64,000 bases of DNA from Carettochelys insculpta (lineage: Eukaryota; Chordata; Testudines; Carettochelyidae): positions 9,550,337 to 9,614,336 of the forward strand of contig NC_134158.1 of assembly GCF_033958435.1 (NCBI RefSeq), in the 5' to 3' direction. This document shows positions 53,802 to 64,000 of this stretch, one piece after another. The notes below the pieces were generated by a model. It saw only the letters and a list, made by a program, of their open reading frames with translations, ran no database searches and was not told the DNA's origin. Positions within the stretch are counted from its first letter, which is position 1. Each line of letters opens with the position of its first letter. The position numbers and the translations under genes were made by a program.

Positions 53802-54124
53802 AAGTTGTTACCTTGCCCTAACCCTTTGTCTGGTCAGTGGAAAGTGCCAACAGTAAGCTGTTCCACCGCCATAGGCGACCTCATCCAGAACTCTCAAATA
53901 ACCGGCATTTTAACCCTAAGTAAGTTTTAGTGACGTTTTCTGTAAGTACAGTAGAGCGAGTGTAAATACAGCAAATAGTGTAAGTTTACCGTGTACAATG
54001 CTGCTGTGGTTGGTAAGTAAAGTACTCAGCAGGCGTTTTTGTTTGTTGCTTAATATCTAATCTTCATTTTCTTTCATGTTATACATTGCTAGGTATGTCC
54101 CTCTATTTTCCAGAATGTATAAAC

Positions 54125-54240
54125 AAAAAAGCAGTCCAGTTGCACTTTAAAGGCTGACAAAATAATTTATTCGGTGATGAGCTTTCGTGGGACAGACCCA
54201 CTTCTTCAGATCATAGCCAGACCAAACCAGACTCCATATT
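54125..54240 (+). repeat. Foldback family A, one arm
   Basis: AAAGCAGTCCAGTTGCACTT, GATGAGCTTTCGTGGGACAG and CTTCAGATCATAGCCAGACC match the left arm at 10905-11000. Confidence 0.8.
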
Positions 54241-55229
54241 TAAGGCACAGAGAACCAAAAATAATAATCAAGGTTGAGAAATCTGAAAAATCATTATCAA
54301 GGTGAGCATATCAGAGAGCAGAGGGGGCAGAAGTGGGTGGGGGGAGGTCAAGAATTAGATAAAGCAAAGTATGGAAAAGAGCCGCGATAATGAACTAGAG
54401 AATTGTCATCCTGGTTCAAACCACGTGATAATGTGTCGAATTTGAATATAAAAGAGTTCGGTAGCCTCTCTTTCCAAACAGCTGTGAAACTTCTGTGAAA
54501 AATCGGTTATTATCCAGAATATTTGAATAGCTAGCAACCTCCTGGTCCCGGGGCTGCTGGATAGGAAAGAGTTTACTGTACTATGTAACTCTCATAAGCA
54601 GTATAAATAATTGCATCCATTTATTTTTCTCTCTTGCTGTCACGTTGCATGCTGCCATTCAGCAAACACAAATAAAAATTAAACTGAACAGTTTAGAGCC
54701 ACCATTACAAATGATGTCCTGTTTTTTCAGTAGCAGGCCCTTAATGTCATGAATTACAGGTTCAGAGACAGTGTCTTTTCCCTGGTAGTCAAAATAGTTT
54801 TTGATACATATGAGCGAGAGAGTTGTTTTATGTATCTCCATATGGAGAGAGATCTCCAGATTCGAATAATCTCGATGTGCAATTTATAATTCCATCTTGA
54901 TTTTGGAGTCTATTTTAAGCACTACCAGAGTGTGAAAGTCTTTTTTTTTCCCCCATGTCTTCAGTATTTTATCTTATCAGGAATGTGCACAAGTATATCA
55001 GCTAAAGAGTTAGGCAGCAATAGTATACTTACTTCCACACCCTAAAACCACCAGCACACAAGCTCACTTTGCTCAGTAAGGTACAGTTTAAATCAGGGTT
55101 TCCCAAACTTTATATAGTTGGAATCCCGTTTTTCGGTACCGTTTTTGTGGTCTAAAATATAAACACATACAAAAAAGAAGAATGAAAAATGAATGAATTT
55201 TCACTGTTTATTATTTATTTGCTATCATA

Positions 55230-55435
55230 ACAGTATCAGAGGGGTAGCCGTGTTAGTCTGGATCTGCAGAAGCAACAAGGGGTCCTCTGGCACCTTATAG
55301 ACTAGCAGAAATGTGTGAGCATCAGCTTTCATGGGCAAAGGCCCTGCATCTGACGAAGTGGGTCTTTGCCCAGGAAAGCTTATGGTCACACATTTCCGTT
55401 AGCCTATAAGGTGCCATAGGACCCCTCGTTTTATC
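55230..55435. repeat. Foldback family B, both arms
   Basis: TCAGAGGGGTAGCCGTGTTA and GGCACCTTATAGACTAGCAG, with CATCAGCTTTCATGGGCAAA, face the inverse GTCTTTGCCCAGGAAAGCTT and TAGCCTATAAGGTGCCATAG. It is nested in the hAT-type element. Confidence 0.85.
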
Positions 55436-55495
55436 ATGACGGTATGTCATAACACAAATCTTGATATAAAATACTTATGCGCCCAACTTATTTGT

Positions 55496-55664
55496 AGTAC
55501 CCAGAGGCACTGAGACCTCATCTGGGGTGAGTGAAGTCCCTGGTCTACAGCCTTGGCTGTGAGCCAGCTGGCCTTTAGCTCACGTTGTAGCGTGCAGGGC
55601 TTTAGACCTTATGCTCGCAGGTTCTATCCCTGGGGCTGACAACCTGGGTCTGTCAGTGTTACAT
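55496..55664 (+). repeat. tRNA-like interspersed repeat, copy 2
   Basis: It is the counterpart of 3057-3222 and shares its borders (CCAGAGGCACTGAGACCTCA to GCTGACAACCTGGGTCTGTC). The A and B boxes carry extra changes, so transcription from it is unlikely. Confidence 0.65.
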
Positions 55665-56214
55665 ATTGTTGTTACCTTAACTATGCACAAAAATACGAAA
55701 TCTGCCAAATTAATCGGATAGTGCATGATAATTTGTATATTTTCTAAGGACTGGTATTTTTTTCCCAAGGACCAGTACTGGGCCACGGGCCACACTTTGG
55801 GAGATGCCGGTTTAAATGGGCCAGCTAGTGGTCTGCTTAGCTGGGCAGTTACAGCAGACTGAGATTTGTTTGGTCAGTCTCTTGTTTATCAGGCACTTAA
55901 TTCTTCTCTCTTGAGTCCCAAGAGCTTTTTCACTGAATGCTAATATCTTCTGGAGTCTTTGGTCTGTGAGTTGCGCCCTTAAACTGCTGACGTGGGATAG
56001 CGTAATAAAGTTTTGCTTGTACGATCCTCGTGTTCAGTAACCCAGGTTTTAATTTGCATTAATTGGTTGTATTAATTCAGTAACATGGGCATTTCTCATG
56101 ACTTTACATTCTATTTTAACAACTCTGCTCTGTGGAAACGAGGGAAGATCTGTCAAGTATTTGGATTCCAAACTCAGTCTGCATTTCTGTTGTTTGGCAA
56201 CCATATCTTTAAGA

Positions 56215-56395
56215 AAAAAGCAGTCATATAGCACTTTAAAGACTAACAAAATAATTTACAAGGTGGTGAGCTTTCGTGGGACAGACCCCCTTTAAAGCTC
56301 ATCACCTAATAAATTATTTTATTAGTCTTTAAAGTGCTACATGACTGCGTTTTTGTGTTGAGAGAATACAAACTAACACAGCTATCTCTGTCACA
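56215..56395. repeat. Foldback family A, both arms
   Basis: GCAGTCATATAGCACTTTAA and GTGAGCTTTCGTGGGACAGA, then the inverse AAAGCTCATCACCTAATAAA and TTTAAAGTGCTACATGACTG, lie almost without a loop. Confidence 0.8.
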
Positions 56396-57019
56396 TATCT
56401 TTAAGGAAGTTAGTTAATTTCTGACCCTGAAGGGTTAAAATAGTTCAGTGGGCCTCTTTAAAGTTGTTACAGCAGTTTCTCTTTCTGTTTTGTTTTCAGT
56501 TGCTTCCTCTCTTTCAGTGATGCAGGTTTCTGTAATAACTCTAAGTTTTTTAAAAAAAAAAAAAAAATGAGAGGGTAGAAGTGAAGAGTGGAGGAGGGTA
56601 TGAACAACCTGGGACCGGAGGGAGGCCTGAACCAAGAGAGGTCAATTAACTCTGTGAGGTCATTTTAAAGGACAGACAACGGCCGCAAGCTTAGCAAACA
56701 GGATATAAAGAAAATGTAACTGGTATGTACAAATATTTGACAAAGCAGGTTCTGTTACTGGCTGTGAGCAGGGAAGGGGACTCTGAGCTGCAGCGGTTTG
56801 GGAATGGAGGGGTCTTTGCCTGCTCTTACGTGACCTGAGTTTGTGCTCCCAGTGCCCTGTTGCTTGTCTGCTTGCCAAGTGGATGACGTGCGGGTGCCTT
56901 TCTCTGCTTCGCTAACCATTTCTGGGCAATTCTACGTGTCCATGTGTCAATTCCTGGCCTTAGCTCACTGGCTCTCCGGTTTTCGCTTTGAAAAGCTTTT
57001 GTATCCACCCTTCTGTATC

Positions 57020-57160
57020 TTCATCCCTAGAGGTGTTGAAGTTCTGGCTTGACCAAGCCCTGGCTGGGATGGTTTAGTTGGGGTCGGTCCTGCTTTGGGC
57101 AGGGGGCCGGACTCGATGACCTCCTGAGCTCCCTTCCAGCCCTCGGATTCTGTGATTCTG
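57020..57160 (+). mobile_element. CR1 LINE 3' tail
   Basis: AGAGGTGTTGAAGTTCTGGC, TTGGGGTCGGTCCTGCTTTG and CCGGACTCGATGACCTCCTG form the typical end. Confidence 0.85.
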
Positions 57161-57254
57161 CAATCTAAGGTGCTCTATTTTCTCTACCGTTCTCTCCTTC
57201 ATCTGCAGTACCTATGCGGTGTAGTATTGTTTGCTGCTTTTTTTTGTCTTGTGA

Positions 57255-57650
57255 GATTAGAATCATAGAACACTAGAACCGGAAGGGACCTCGAGAGGTC
57301 ATCACGTCTTCTCCCCTGTCCCCACAGCAGGGCCAAGCACCATCTGGACCATCCCCGATAGGTGTTTATGTAACCTGCTCTTAAATATCTCCAGGGATGG
57401 AGATTTCTCGACCTCCCCAGGCAATTTATTCCAATGTTTAACCACCTGGACAGTTAGGAATGTTTTTCTAATATCCAACCGAAACCTCCCTTGCTGCAGT
57501 TCAAGCCCGTTGCTCCTTGTCCTGTCCTCAGAGGCCCAGGAGAACAAATTTTCTCCCTCCTCCTTGTAGCCCTCCCTCTTGGAGGTACTTGAAAACCGCT
57601 GTCACGTCCCCTCTGTCTTCTCTTTTCTAAACTAAACAAGCTCAGTTAAG
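57255..57650 (-). mobile_element. CR1 LINE 3' part
   Basis: Reverse-sense 3' tail (AACACTAGAACCGGAAGGGA) and an open piece 57547-57302 encoding NGLELQQGRFRLDIRKTFLT and [20 protein letters not shown]. Confidence 0.88.
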
Positions 57651-57654
57651 CCTA

Positions 57655-58600
57655 ACTTGGTCCTTCTGACACTTTTTGAGACCACAGAACACCACACGAT
57701 CATCATTTTTCTGCAGAACATCCATGAGAATTTTCTTCCAAAAAAAAAAAAAAATCAGTCAAAAAACCACCCAGACAGGCAGCACCATCTACCACACAAC
57801 CAAAAGAAGTCATTTAATCCGGTGTCCCGGCAAGGAAGAAGGAACGTTGGAGCTGGTTTTAATAGCAGAAAATAAAGGCCGTTGGCATGTGATTGCGAAA
57901 AAGCATCAGCCGCTCCCGGTACACCTGCGAGACGTTCATGGAGAGCGTTCTGCGGAATGTGGTTTAAGAAACATCCACTGAGATGGTGCTTGGGGCTGCC
58001 ATGAATGCAGGTACTGAACTGAATTTCCTCTTCAGTTACGGTTCACCAGTAAGGGCTGGAGCAGCCCCAGCAAAGGCAACAAGTTGCCCCGGCCCCAGCG
58101 TGCCGCAGGCTGGGGCTGGGGAGGCCTTTCGTGAGCACCACGCAGGGTCCACCGTGCAGGATTCTGGTAGGGATGTGGGAAATGGAGTTTCTCCCGTCGA
58201 CCTTCTTCAGCGAGGACGGCCGGGTAAGTTGATTGCGGATACATCGATTCTAGCTCTGCAGTTGCAGTGGCTACAATGGAGTCGGGTCTTCCTGGTGCAC
58301 TCTGATTTGTCTGCAAACTCCTGGGCACCGGGGGACCTAAAGAGGAAGCCGTCTCTTCGTTCGCAAATCCAGTCCCCTCTTCTGCCAGCGCTCTGCTCAG
58401 AAGCTCTCTCGTTAAGGCCCCATTCCTACTGCACTTTCTGGCTGGCCAGGGCCTTGAGAAATCAGGTAATCCACCCTCCCCCTTTATTCTTGCCGCTGTA
58501 CCTGTCAGCGGCACACATGGTTCCACCAAGCTGTCCACCCACGGAGCTCCCACTGTGTTCATTTGTTTTGGACCAAGACACCAGCCGGTGTTTTGGGCGG
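57655..58600. other. No gene recognised
   Basis: A 267-codon open frame (57983-58786) runs through part of this stretch. It has no recognisable domain, no conserved motif and no frame support from splice signals, and its end crosses a family C repeat. It is treated as chance. Confidence 0.35.
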
Positions 58601-58765
58601 TGGCCAGCGTTCCCCGTAGGCCAAACACTTGGGCGGCCCGCCCAGGAGAGAGGCAAATGCTGTTCCCTGCTCACGGCCGGCAGCCTGTGTTTCTGTGGGT
58701 GGTGCGCAGACTCCCATGCCGAACAAAATGTATTCCGCCCAGGGGTGGGCCGAAGTCGAGGCAAG
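58600..58765 (+). repeat. Repeat family C copy
   Basis: GTTCCCCGTAGGCCAAACAC, TTGGGCGGCCCGCCCAGGAG and GCCGGCAGCCTGTGTTTCTG, then AATGTATTCCGCCC, match the family. Confidence 0.75.
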
Positions 58766-58873
58766 GTTGGTGGTGGCTGCTATTGATTCCGTAAAGGAGC
58801 TTAATTGTTTCTGACGTTTACGCGAAACGCGCCCATTCATTTCCGTGTGGTTTAGCGCAACCCGTAATAAGGA

Positions 58874-59375
58874 ATGTGACACAGTGCAGGGGGTGGGAAG
58901 ATTTTATTCCCCTGGTTTGGTCGTGTGTGTTTCCTACTGTTCTGTAGCAACCCGAGGTGTGTGCCTCAGTTTCCCTAGGCACGGGATCAGTGCGTAGCCA
59001 TGTGGGGAGTTTCGGTGGGATGACTTCTCCCAGGTACTCCTGGCTCTTTGTAACCTACACAACCAGGTGACACCTTTCTGCCCCAGGAAACGGGACAGAC
59101 AAGGGCCTGGCTGGTTGGAATCAGAAGTGGGCGAGGGAGGGGGCAGTCTGATCTGGCTGGAGAGGGAGGACGGGGGGCCAGGCCCCGGCTCGGGGACCCC
59201 CCCGAGGCCTCTCTCCCCAAAACGGATTGTTGACGGCTTCTGGCATCTGTGCTGATAAATCTGTTCCACGCCGTGTCCCTGTCGCCTGAGAGACCTACTC
59301 TCCCAGCCAAACGAGAGTCACATCTGCCTGCAGATGAGGGGCAGGGCCTGGGGACCCCCACCCCGTGGCAGTGGT
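58874..59375 (+). mobile_element. Solo LTR-like element, second copy
   Basis: TGTGACACAGTGCAGGGGGT at the start and a tail with GAGAGTCACATCTGCCTGCA and CCTGGGGACCCCCACCCC resemble the ends of 14066-15858. Both have GAGAGTCAC and CTGCCTGC in the tail. No coding part is seen. Confidence 0.45.
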
Positions 59376-60415
59376 GTACACGCGAACTAGTTTTGACTGT
59401 GCTAGAATCTCTCCTGGCGCATAAACTAACTTTTAACGCCTGCGAGCTGAGGAAGACGTTTCTAGGCGCACGGGGGCTGATCGTTGGCTACGGATGGGCC
59501 ATTTATTTCAATATCCCCTCGATCCACGGTTCCGTGTCCATAAGTAGGTGTCTGCAAATCCCCCGACAATGGTTGGAAAACAGCCTGGGCATAAACCTCT
59601 GGTTGTGGTGGATCCAGTTGGACTTGCTTCGGATCCGTCGTAAGATTCTGCCAGTTCTCCAGTCTTCCATTGAGACTTCTGGGCTAGCCAGGACTTGGCT
59701 TCCTAATGGTGGGATGGGGGGGCTTGAGAGCCCAGTGGTCCTCAAAGTGTGGGATGGGAGCCGCAACTGAGTTTTGAGTGGGGTGAGTGGGACTGGCTTC
59801 GACTCGCTGGGCCCCAGGGCTCAAGGTACAGGCCCCCTCTGTGGGGCTGACACCCTAGTCTTTCAGCTTTGGCACCCTGCCCAACGGGTGGGGCTCAGGT
59901 CTCGGCCCCCTCGCCCTAGCGGCAATGACGTTTGAGACCCCCTTAGTCCTTTCAGCCCTCAGCTGCTCTTCGGGGGGGAAATGTGGCTACTTCTGGGGTG
60001 GAGTCTTGGCCCTGGTCACATGTATAACGCAGCAGTGCTCCAGCCCTCTAAACGCTCATCGATTTGTAACAAGTTGCTTCCCCCTCGCACAACGTCCATG
60101 TTTCCACACTCTGTGCCCCCAGCTCACCACTGACTGGATTGCGGGAGAGGGTTCTGCCTGCCCCGGGCCGCAGAGAGACCATGGAGCGTCGCCGCAGCCG
60201 GGTGTGAAGTCTCTACTCTTGTGGAGTAGAACCAAACAGTGAGTGGGATTTTCCCTCGCCGCACAACTGTTGGGAGAAAGGGTCCCATGTCGTGTTCACA
60301 ACCACCCCTCTGATCCCGTCACCCCTCTGTGCCTGGGCTGGACCAGAGCTGGTCGCCCCTAGAGGGAAAAGGTCCCCTGTCCCTTTCTGACACAGTGATT
60401 CTCCCCGGCTTGGCA
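59376..60415. other. Upstream of the TRIM coding start; nothing recognised
   Basis: No exon could be assigned. A region of TTTTGAGTGGGGTGAGTGGG and GTTTGAGACCCCCTTAGTCC character (59730-59960) resembles 7500-7750 and may be an old repeat. Confidence 0.3.
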
Positions 60416-60421
60416 GACACC

Positions 60422-63386
60422 ATGGCTACCACCAACCCCCTGGAGAACCTACAGGTAGAGGCCAGCTGCTCCGTCTGCTTGGAGTACCTGAAGGACCCGG
60501 TCATCATCGACTGTGGCCACAACTTCTGCCGGGTCTGCATCACCCGCTGGTGGGAGGAGCTCAACCGGGACTTCCCCTGCCCCGTCTGCCGCAAGACCTT
60601 CCGCCACCGCACCCTGAAGCCCAACCGGCAGCTGGGCAACATGGTGGAGATCGCCAAGCAGCTGCAAGCCACCAAGCGCAAGGTGCGGGACGAGAGCCTC
60701 TGCAGGAAGCACAACGAGGCCCTCAACCTCTTCTGCAAGGAGGACCAGGAGGCCGTCTGCCTGGTGTGCGAAATCTCCCACGACCACCGCTGCCACACCG
60801 TGGTGCCTCTGGACGACGCCTCCCAGGAGTACAAGGTGGGAGGCTGCCCGGAAGGGGACGCCTGGCCCCTTCCCTGGGGCCAGCGCTCTCCGGTCCTTGA
60901 GCTGGAGAAGGTCTTGTGGGTCCCCTTTAGCCGTTGTCTTCAGAGCTAGCCAAGGTTCTGAACCCTTCACCCCCGTTCGTACCTCGCTCCCAGGTACTGC
61001 TTTCACGCTGCACCTCTTGCGAGCTGGTCATCCTCCACCGCCTTTCCCCAGTGCCTTCTGTGTGCCCTGACGGGCAAGCCACCTCTGCCACAGGTCCCTG
61101 GGAAAGAATCTCTTCCAGCTGTGTGGGGGAGACCCCAGAAGTCCTAGCGGACAGGTGGAGGAGTACAGAACCCATGAGGTCTGGTGCAGGGGAGCAGAGG
61201 GGAGGGGAGAAGAGAGGAGGAGCCAGGACTCCTGGGTTCCACCCTTCATTCCAGGAGGGGAGAGGGGTCAGGCGTGTGGGAGCAGTGCAGGCCGGGAGCC
61301 AGGGCTCCTGGGTTCCACCCTTCGTTCTAGGAGGGGAGAGGGTCTGGCGCAGTGGTTCCCAACCTCTTCGGTAACACAACACACTTCACACGCAACACAC
61401 AAGCAATCCCAGGGCACAGCCGCTTTTCTCAGCTGAATCGAATGCTCCTCGGCACCCCGTTTCCCGACGCTGCGTTGGGGTTGCGGCCTGACGGGGGGGG
61501 GTTGCGACACAGCACCGCGTGCGACCAGCGAAACAAGGCTCCAGCGCGCTCCCGTTTCCGCCCCAGTGCAGGACGCACCGTGGGAGACAGCGAGCGCAGG
61601 CCTCGTTGAGTGAACAAGCAACCGCTGGAAGCAGCTCCCCTCCCCGCTGGCCTGCTGGAGCCCAGATGGGACATTTAAACCACGTCCCTCTCCCTGGCCA
61701 CAGCAGGGAGCGAGGCAGCCTGGCGGGGCCGGGAAGCAGCATTTCAGCCCCCCACCCACCCCCCTGTGGGGTCGGCGTTGCCCCTCTCAGCAGCTCTGCC
61801 AAGAGCCACCCCTGGGGGGAATTGACCAACCCAGAGCCAGCTGGGACTCCAGCATCCCCAGCCGAGGCGGGGTCGTCAGTTTCCCCTCCAGGGTGGCTCT
61901 GCCAAGAGCAGGGCAGGGAGGGGAAATTGACGATGGTTTGTGGCACACTTTGACCATTCTCAGGGTGCACCTGTGTACCACGGCACGCTGCTTGAAAACC
62001 ACTGGTGTGGTGTGTGGGAACAGCAGGGCTGGGAGCCAGGACTCCTGGGTTCTCTCTCTGGCTCTGAGAGGGGAGATGGGTCTGTTGGGTTAGAGCAGGG
62101 GGCCGGGAGCCCGGACTCTTGGGTTCTGTCCCTGGCTGTGGGAGGGCAGTGGGGTCTAGTGGTTAGAGCAGGGGGCTGGGAGCCAGGACTCCTGGGTTCC
62201 CTCCCCAGTTCTGTGAGGAGAATCAACTCTAGCGGTCAGATGAGGTAGAACTGAGACTGGACTATCCACAGGGGCCTGATCCCCGACTGTGCCACCCATG
62301 GCCCCATCCAAACCCCCCGGGAACTGCCCACCTGGTGCCTTGCAGATCTGAGCCTGCCTCTTGCGCCCAGCCCCTGCTCGTTACGTGTCCGTCCTCTTCC
62401 CAGGAGAAGCTGCAGCAGTGCCTGGCGCCGCTGGAGCGGAAGCTGCAGGACATTGCCTACTGCAAGTCCCAGGAGGAGAAGAAACCTGGCGAGCTGAAGG
62501 CAGGTGGTGCTGGGGGCTTGGTCGGCCCTCACGCGGGCTAGGTCCTGGCAGAGCTGCGGGGTCCTCGGTATGGGGTGCTCTGAGCTCTGGCCCCAGCGTG
62601 AAGCTGGGGGGCGCTGAGCCACTGGAATCTTTGAGCGGTGTCAGAAACCCCGACCGGGCAATAGGGGCGAAAATCTCCTGTGGCTTATCTGAGGTCAGAG
62701 CAGCTCGGTTCCGGGTCTGTCCTGCCTCCCTGTTCCCCCACACGGGCTGGTTTCGGGTGGATCCCGAGCTCAGGGCTGTAGCCTGTCCTGAAGCTTTCTC
62801 TGGTGGGCTCACGGCCGCCACGCCCCAGAGGTGGCTGCATTTTAGCAGCTGGTGGAGCAGTCTCTGTATGCACTCTGCAAAGCAAAGAACCACCTCTGCC
62901 CGGTTATCGACAGACCCCTCCTGGCCTCCTGCTGCACTCAGCCCCTCTCTGTGGAGATACCACACACGGACACGCCTGGGCTAATCCCTTTGGCTGGATC
63001 TGGGACTCCTGGGCTGGGGATACCCTCTTCCCCCTTTCTTTGTGGCCAGATCTGGGGGGGGAGACCCATGCTCACCCCAACCCCGGGGGTGGATCCGGGG
63101 CTAGAGGGGACCCGTGGGTGGGTGGCCCCTGCTGATTCTCCCCGTGCCCCTGCAGCGGAAGGTGGAGAGCCGACGGCAGCTGATCCTGAGCGAGTTCGAG
63201 GAGCTGCACCAGTTCCTGGAGGGGGAGCAGCAGGTGCTGCTCCGGCGCCTGGAGGAGGAGGAGAAGGACATCCTGCAGAAGCTGAAGGACAACGTGGCCC
63301 AGCTGGCCGAGCAGCGCCTCTCCCTCCACCAGCTCGTCACCGAGGTCGAGGAGAAGTGCCTGCAGTCTGGCATTGAGATGCTCAAG
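60422..63386 (+). CDS. TRIM/RFP-type E3 ubiquitin ligase, 5' part (RING, B-box, coiled coil)
   Basis: Seen: exon 1, 60422-60835 (138 codons), has a start in strong context (GACACCATGG) just after the acceptor GGCTTGGCAG. It encodes a C3HC4 RING at C16, C19, C31, H33, C36, C39, C53 and C56, and a B-box at about residues 93-127 (CRKHNEALNLFCKEDQEAVC, then EISHDHRCH). Exon 2, 62404-62499, is 96 nt and exon 3, 63156-63386, is 231 nt; both are coiled coil rich in Glu, Leu and Gln. The sizes 96 and 231 nt are the canonical ones for TRIM genes of the TRIM39/TRIM27/butyrophilin class. All boundaries are phase 0. The donors of exons 2 and 3 are GC, not GT. The following short exons and the PRY-SPRY exon lie past the window. 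Inferred role: RING-dependent ubiquitin transfer with target unknown. Confidence 0.85.
61350..62004 (+). mobile_element. hAT-type non-autonomous element in TRIM intron 1
   Basis: The ends CAGTGGTTCCCAACC and CAGTGGTTTTCAA (right end, reverse complement) match hAT termini. Flanks GTCTGGCG and GTGTGGTG agree at six of eight positions, a worn 8-bp duplication. It is related to 41903-42541. Confidence 0.65.
62025..62215 (+). repeat. Three tandem CCAGGACTCCTGG SINE-like units
   Basis: GGAGCCAGGACTCCTGGGTT at about 62031 and 62179 flank a diverged GGAGCCCGGACTCTTGGGTT at about 62106. GTCTAGTGGTTAGAGCAGGG precedes the last. The period is about 74 bp, as in intron 1 of esterase paralogue B. Two further copies lie at 61211 and 61300. 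Confidence 0.7.
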
Positions 63387-63734
63387 GCGAGAACCTCTGG
63401 GCGCCCGGCCCACCCCCAGCGCTCCCGCGAGAGAGGCTCAGCCGGGTCCCCTTTGCCACCTCCTTCCCGCCGTCGTTCCGCTTGGCATCGTGGGCTCACA
63501 GCCGCTGCGCCCCACCCCAGAGGTGGCTGCATTCTGACAGCCGGTGGGGCAGTCTCTGCATATGCACCGCGAAGAGAGTTAACTTTCTCTGCCTGGCCGT
63601 GGAGAGGACCAGACCTCCTCTGTCCAGCCCGGCAGAGATACACCCCCGCCCCCCAACACACACCTGCGATGTTTCCCTTCACAGCTGCCTCCAAAGCCGC
63701 TTCCACCTCTTACAGTGGGGAAGAGGCAGCCGGG

Positions 63735-63925
63735 GTTAACTGTAAGCTGAGCGCTTGGGTGGCCGCCCAGGAGAGAGAGAACTCCCACCCAGCTGATTAG
63801 CAGAGCGGCCACAGCCGGCAGCGTGTGTTTCTGCTGGTGGTTGCCCAGCTGCACCTGTTTTGGTAGCTAGGACAAAATTTATTTCACCCACACGGGGTGC
63901 GAGGGGAGCCAGCGGGGAGCCCTGC
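63735..63925 (+). repeat. Repeat family C copy
   Basis: AACTGTAAGCTGAGCGCTTG, GGTGGCCGCCCAGGAGAGAG, CACCCAGCTGATTAGCAGAG and AAAATTTATTTCACCCACAC follow the full family order. Confidence 0.8.
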
Positions 63926-64000
63926 CCAGCACCCTCCGGGGCACCGTCAGATGCCTCTGTGTGGGCACGGAGGGGGCTCTGGCTGGGTCCAACAAGAAAC

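Larger units (their letters stand above)
55094..55809 (+). mobile_element. hAT-type element with perfect 8-bp target duplication and two nested insertions
   Basis: GTTTAAAT flanks it exactly on both sides (55086-55093 and 55810-55817). The left end CAGGGTTTCCCAAAC pairs with the right end, reverse complement CGGCATCTCCCAAAG. Inside lie a foldback B element (55230-55435) and the tRNA-like repeat (55496-55664). No transposase is seen. Confidence 0.8.

Noticed and set aside
57983..58786. A 267-codon open frame
   Set aside because: No domain or motif, composition of translated non-coding DNA, and the end overlaps a family C repeat.

Overview
This is almost certainly a turtle (Testudines) nuclear genome window, GC-rich and dense in repeats. 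The organism is inferred, not proven. The evidence is: many truncated CR1-type LINE copies whose ends keep the family 3' signature; tRNA-derived SINEs that look like the turtle Cry family; two foldback repeat families and a short terminal-inverted-repeat family present in many copies; and vertebrate genes with GT-AG introns. Nothing bacterial is present.

Five protein-coding loci can be supported. Three are tandem paralogues of a cholinesterase-like type-B carboxylesterase. Paralogue A is on the minus strand (coding 5414 down to 2211). Paralogues B (25180-32659) and C (35531-42813) are on the plus strand. All three share one architecture: a TATA-type promoter, a short non-coding first exon, a single ~1.5 kb coding exon that opens 4-9 bases after the splice acceptor, then an exon that is exactly 167 nt in B and C. 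This matches the BCHE gene layout. B and C then have a divergent terminal exon that lacks a cholinesterase tetramerisation tail. The Ser-Glu-His triad is intact in B and C. A has Asp in place of the nucleophilic Ser, so it is probably a pseudoenzyme. C carries a one-base deletion that throws its last two exons out of frame.

Downstream lies a complete three-exon secreted Ly6/uPAR-domain gene (45855-48002) with its own TATA box. A CpG-rich, ETS-motif-rich promoter with a non-coding first exon follows (49060-49300). The 5' part of a TRIM/RFP-type E3 ubiquitin ligase gene comes last (60422 to beyond 63386: RING, B-box and coiled coil; its PRY-SPRY end is outside the window).

The most unusual object is a ~2.9 kb, 79-bp-period minisatellite inside the last intron of paralogue B (29500-32378). 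Each unit carries two same-direction matches to the CTCF core motif, about 70 sites in all. Other local arrays are a 68-bp array in intron 1 of C, seeded by single copies at the same place in A and B; a ~57-bp repeat carrying YY1-like GCCATCTT motifs in B and C; a GGTACGTTCCA array next to the CpG promoter; a G-rich array in C; an AC-rich array; and an AT-rich array at 19.7-20.5 kb. The remainder is mobile-element debris, including hAT-type elements with recognisable 8-bp target duplications and nested insertions.
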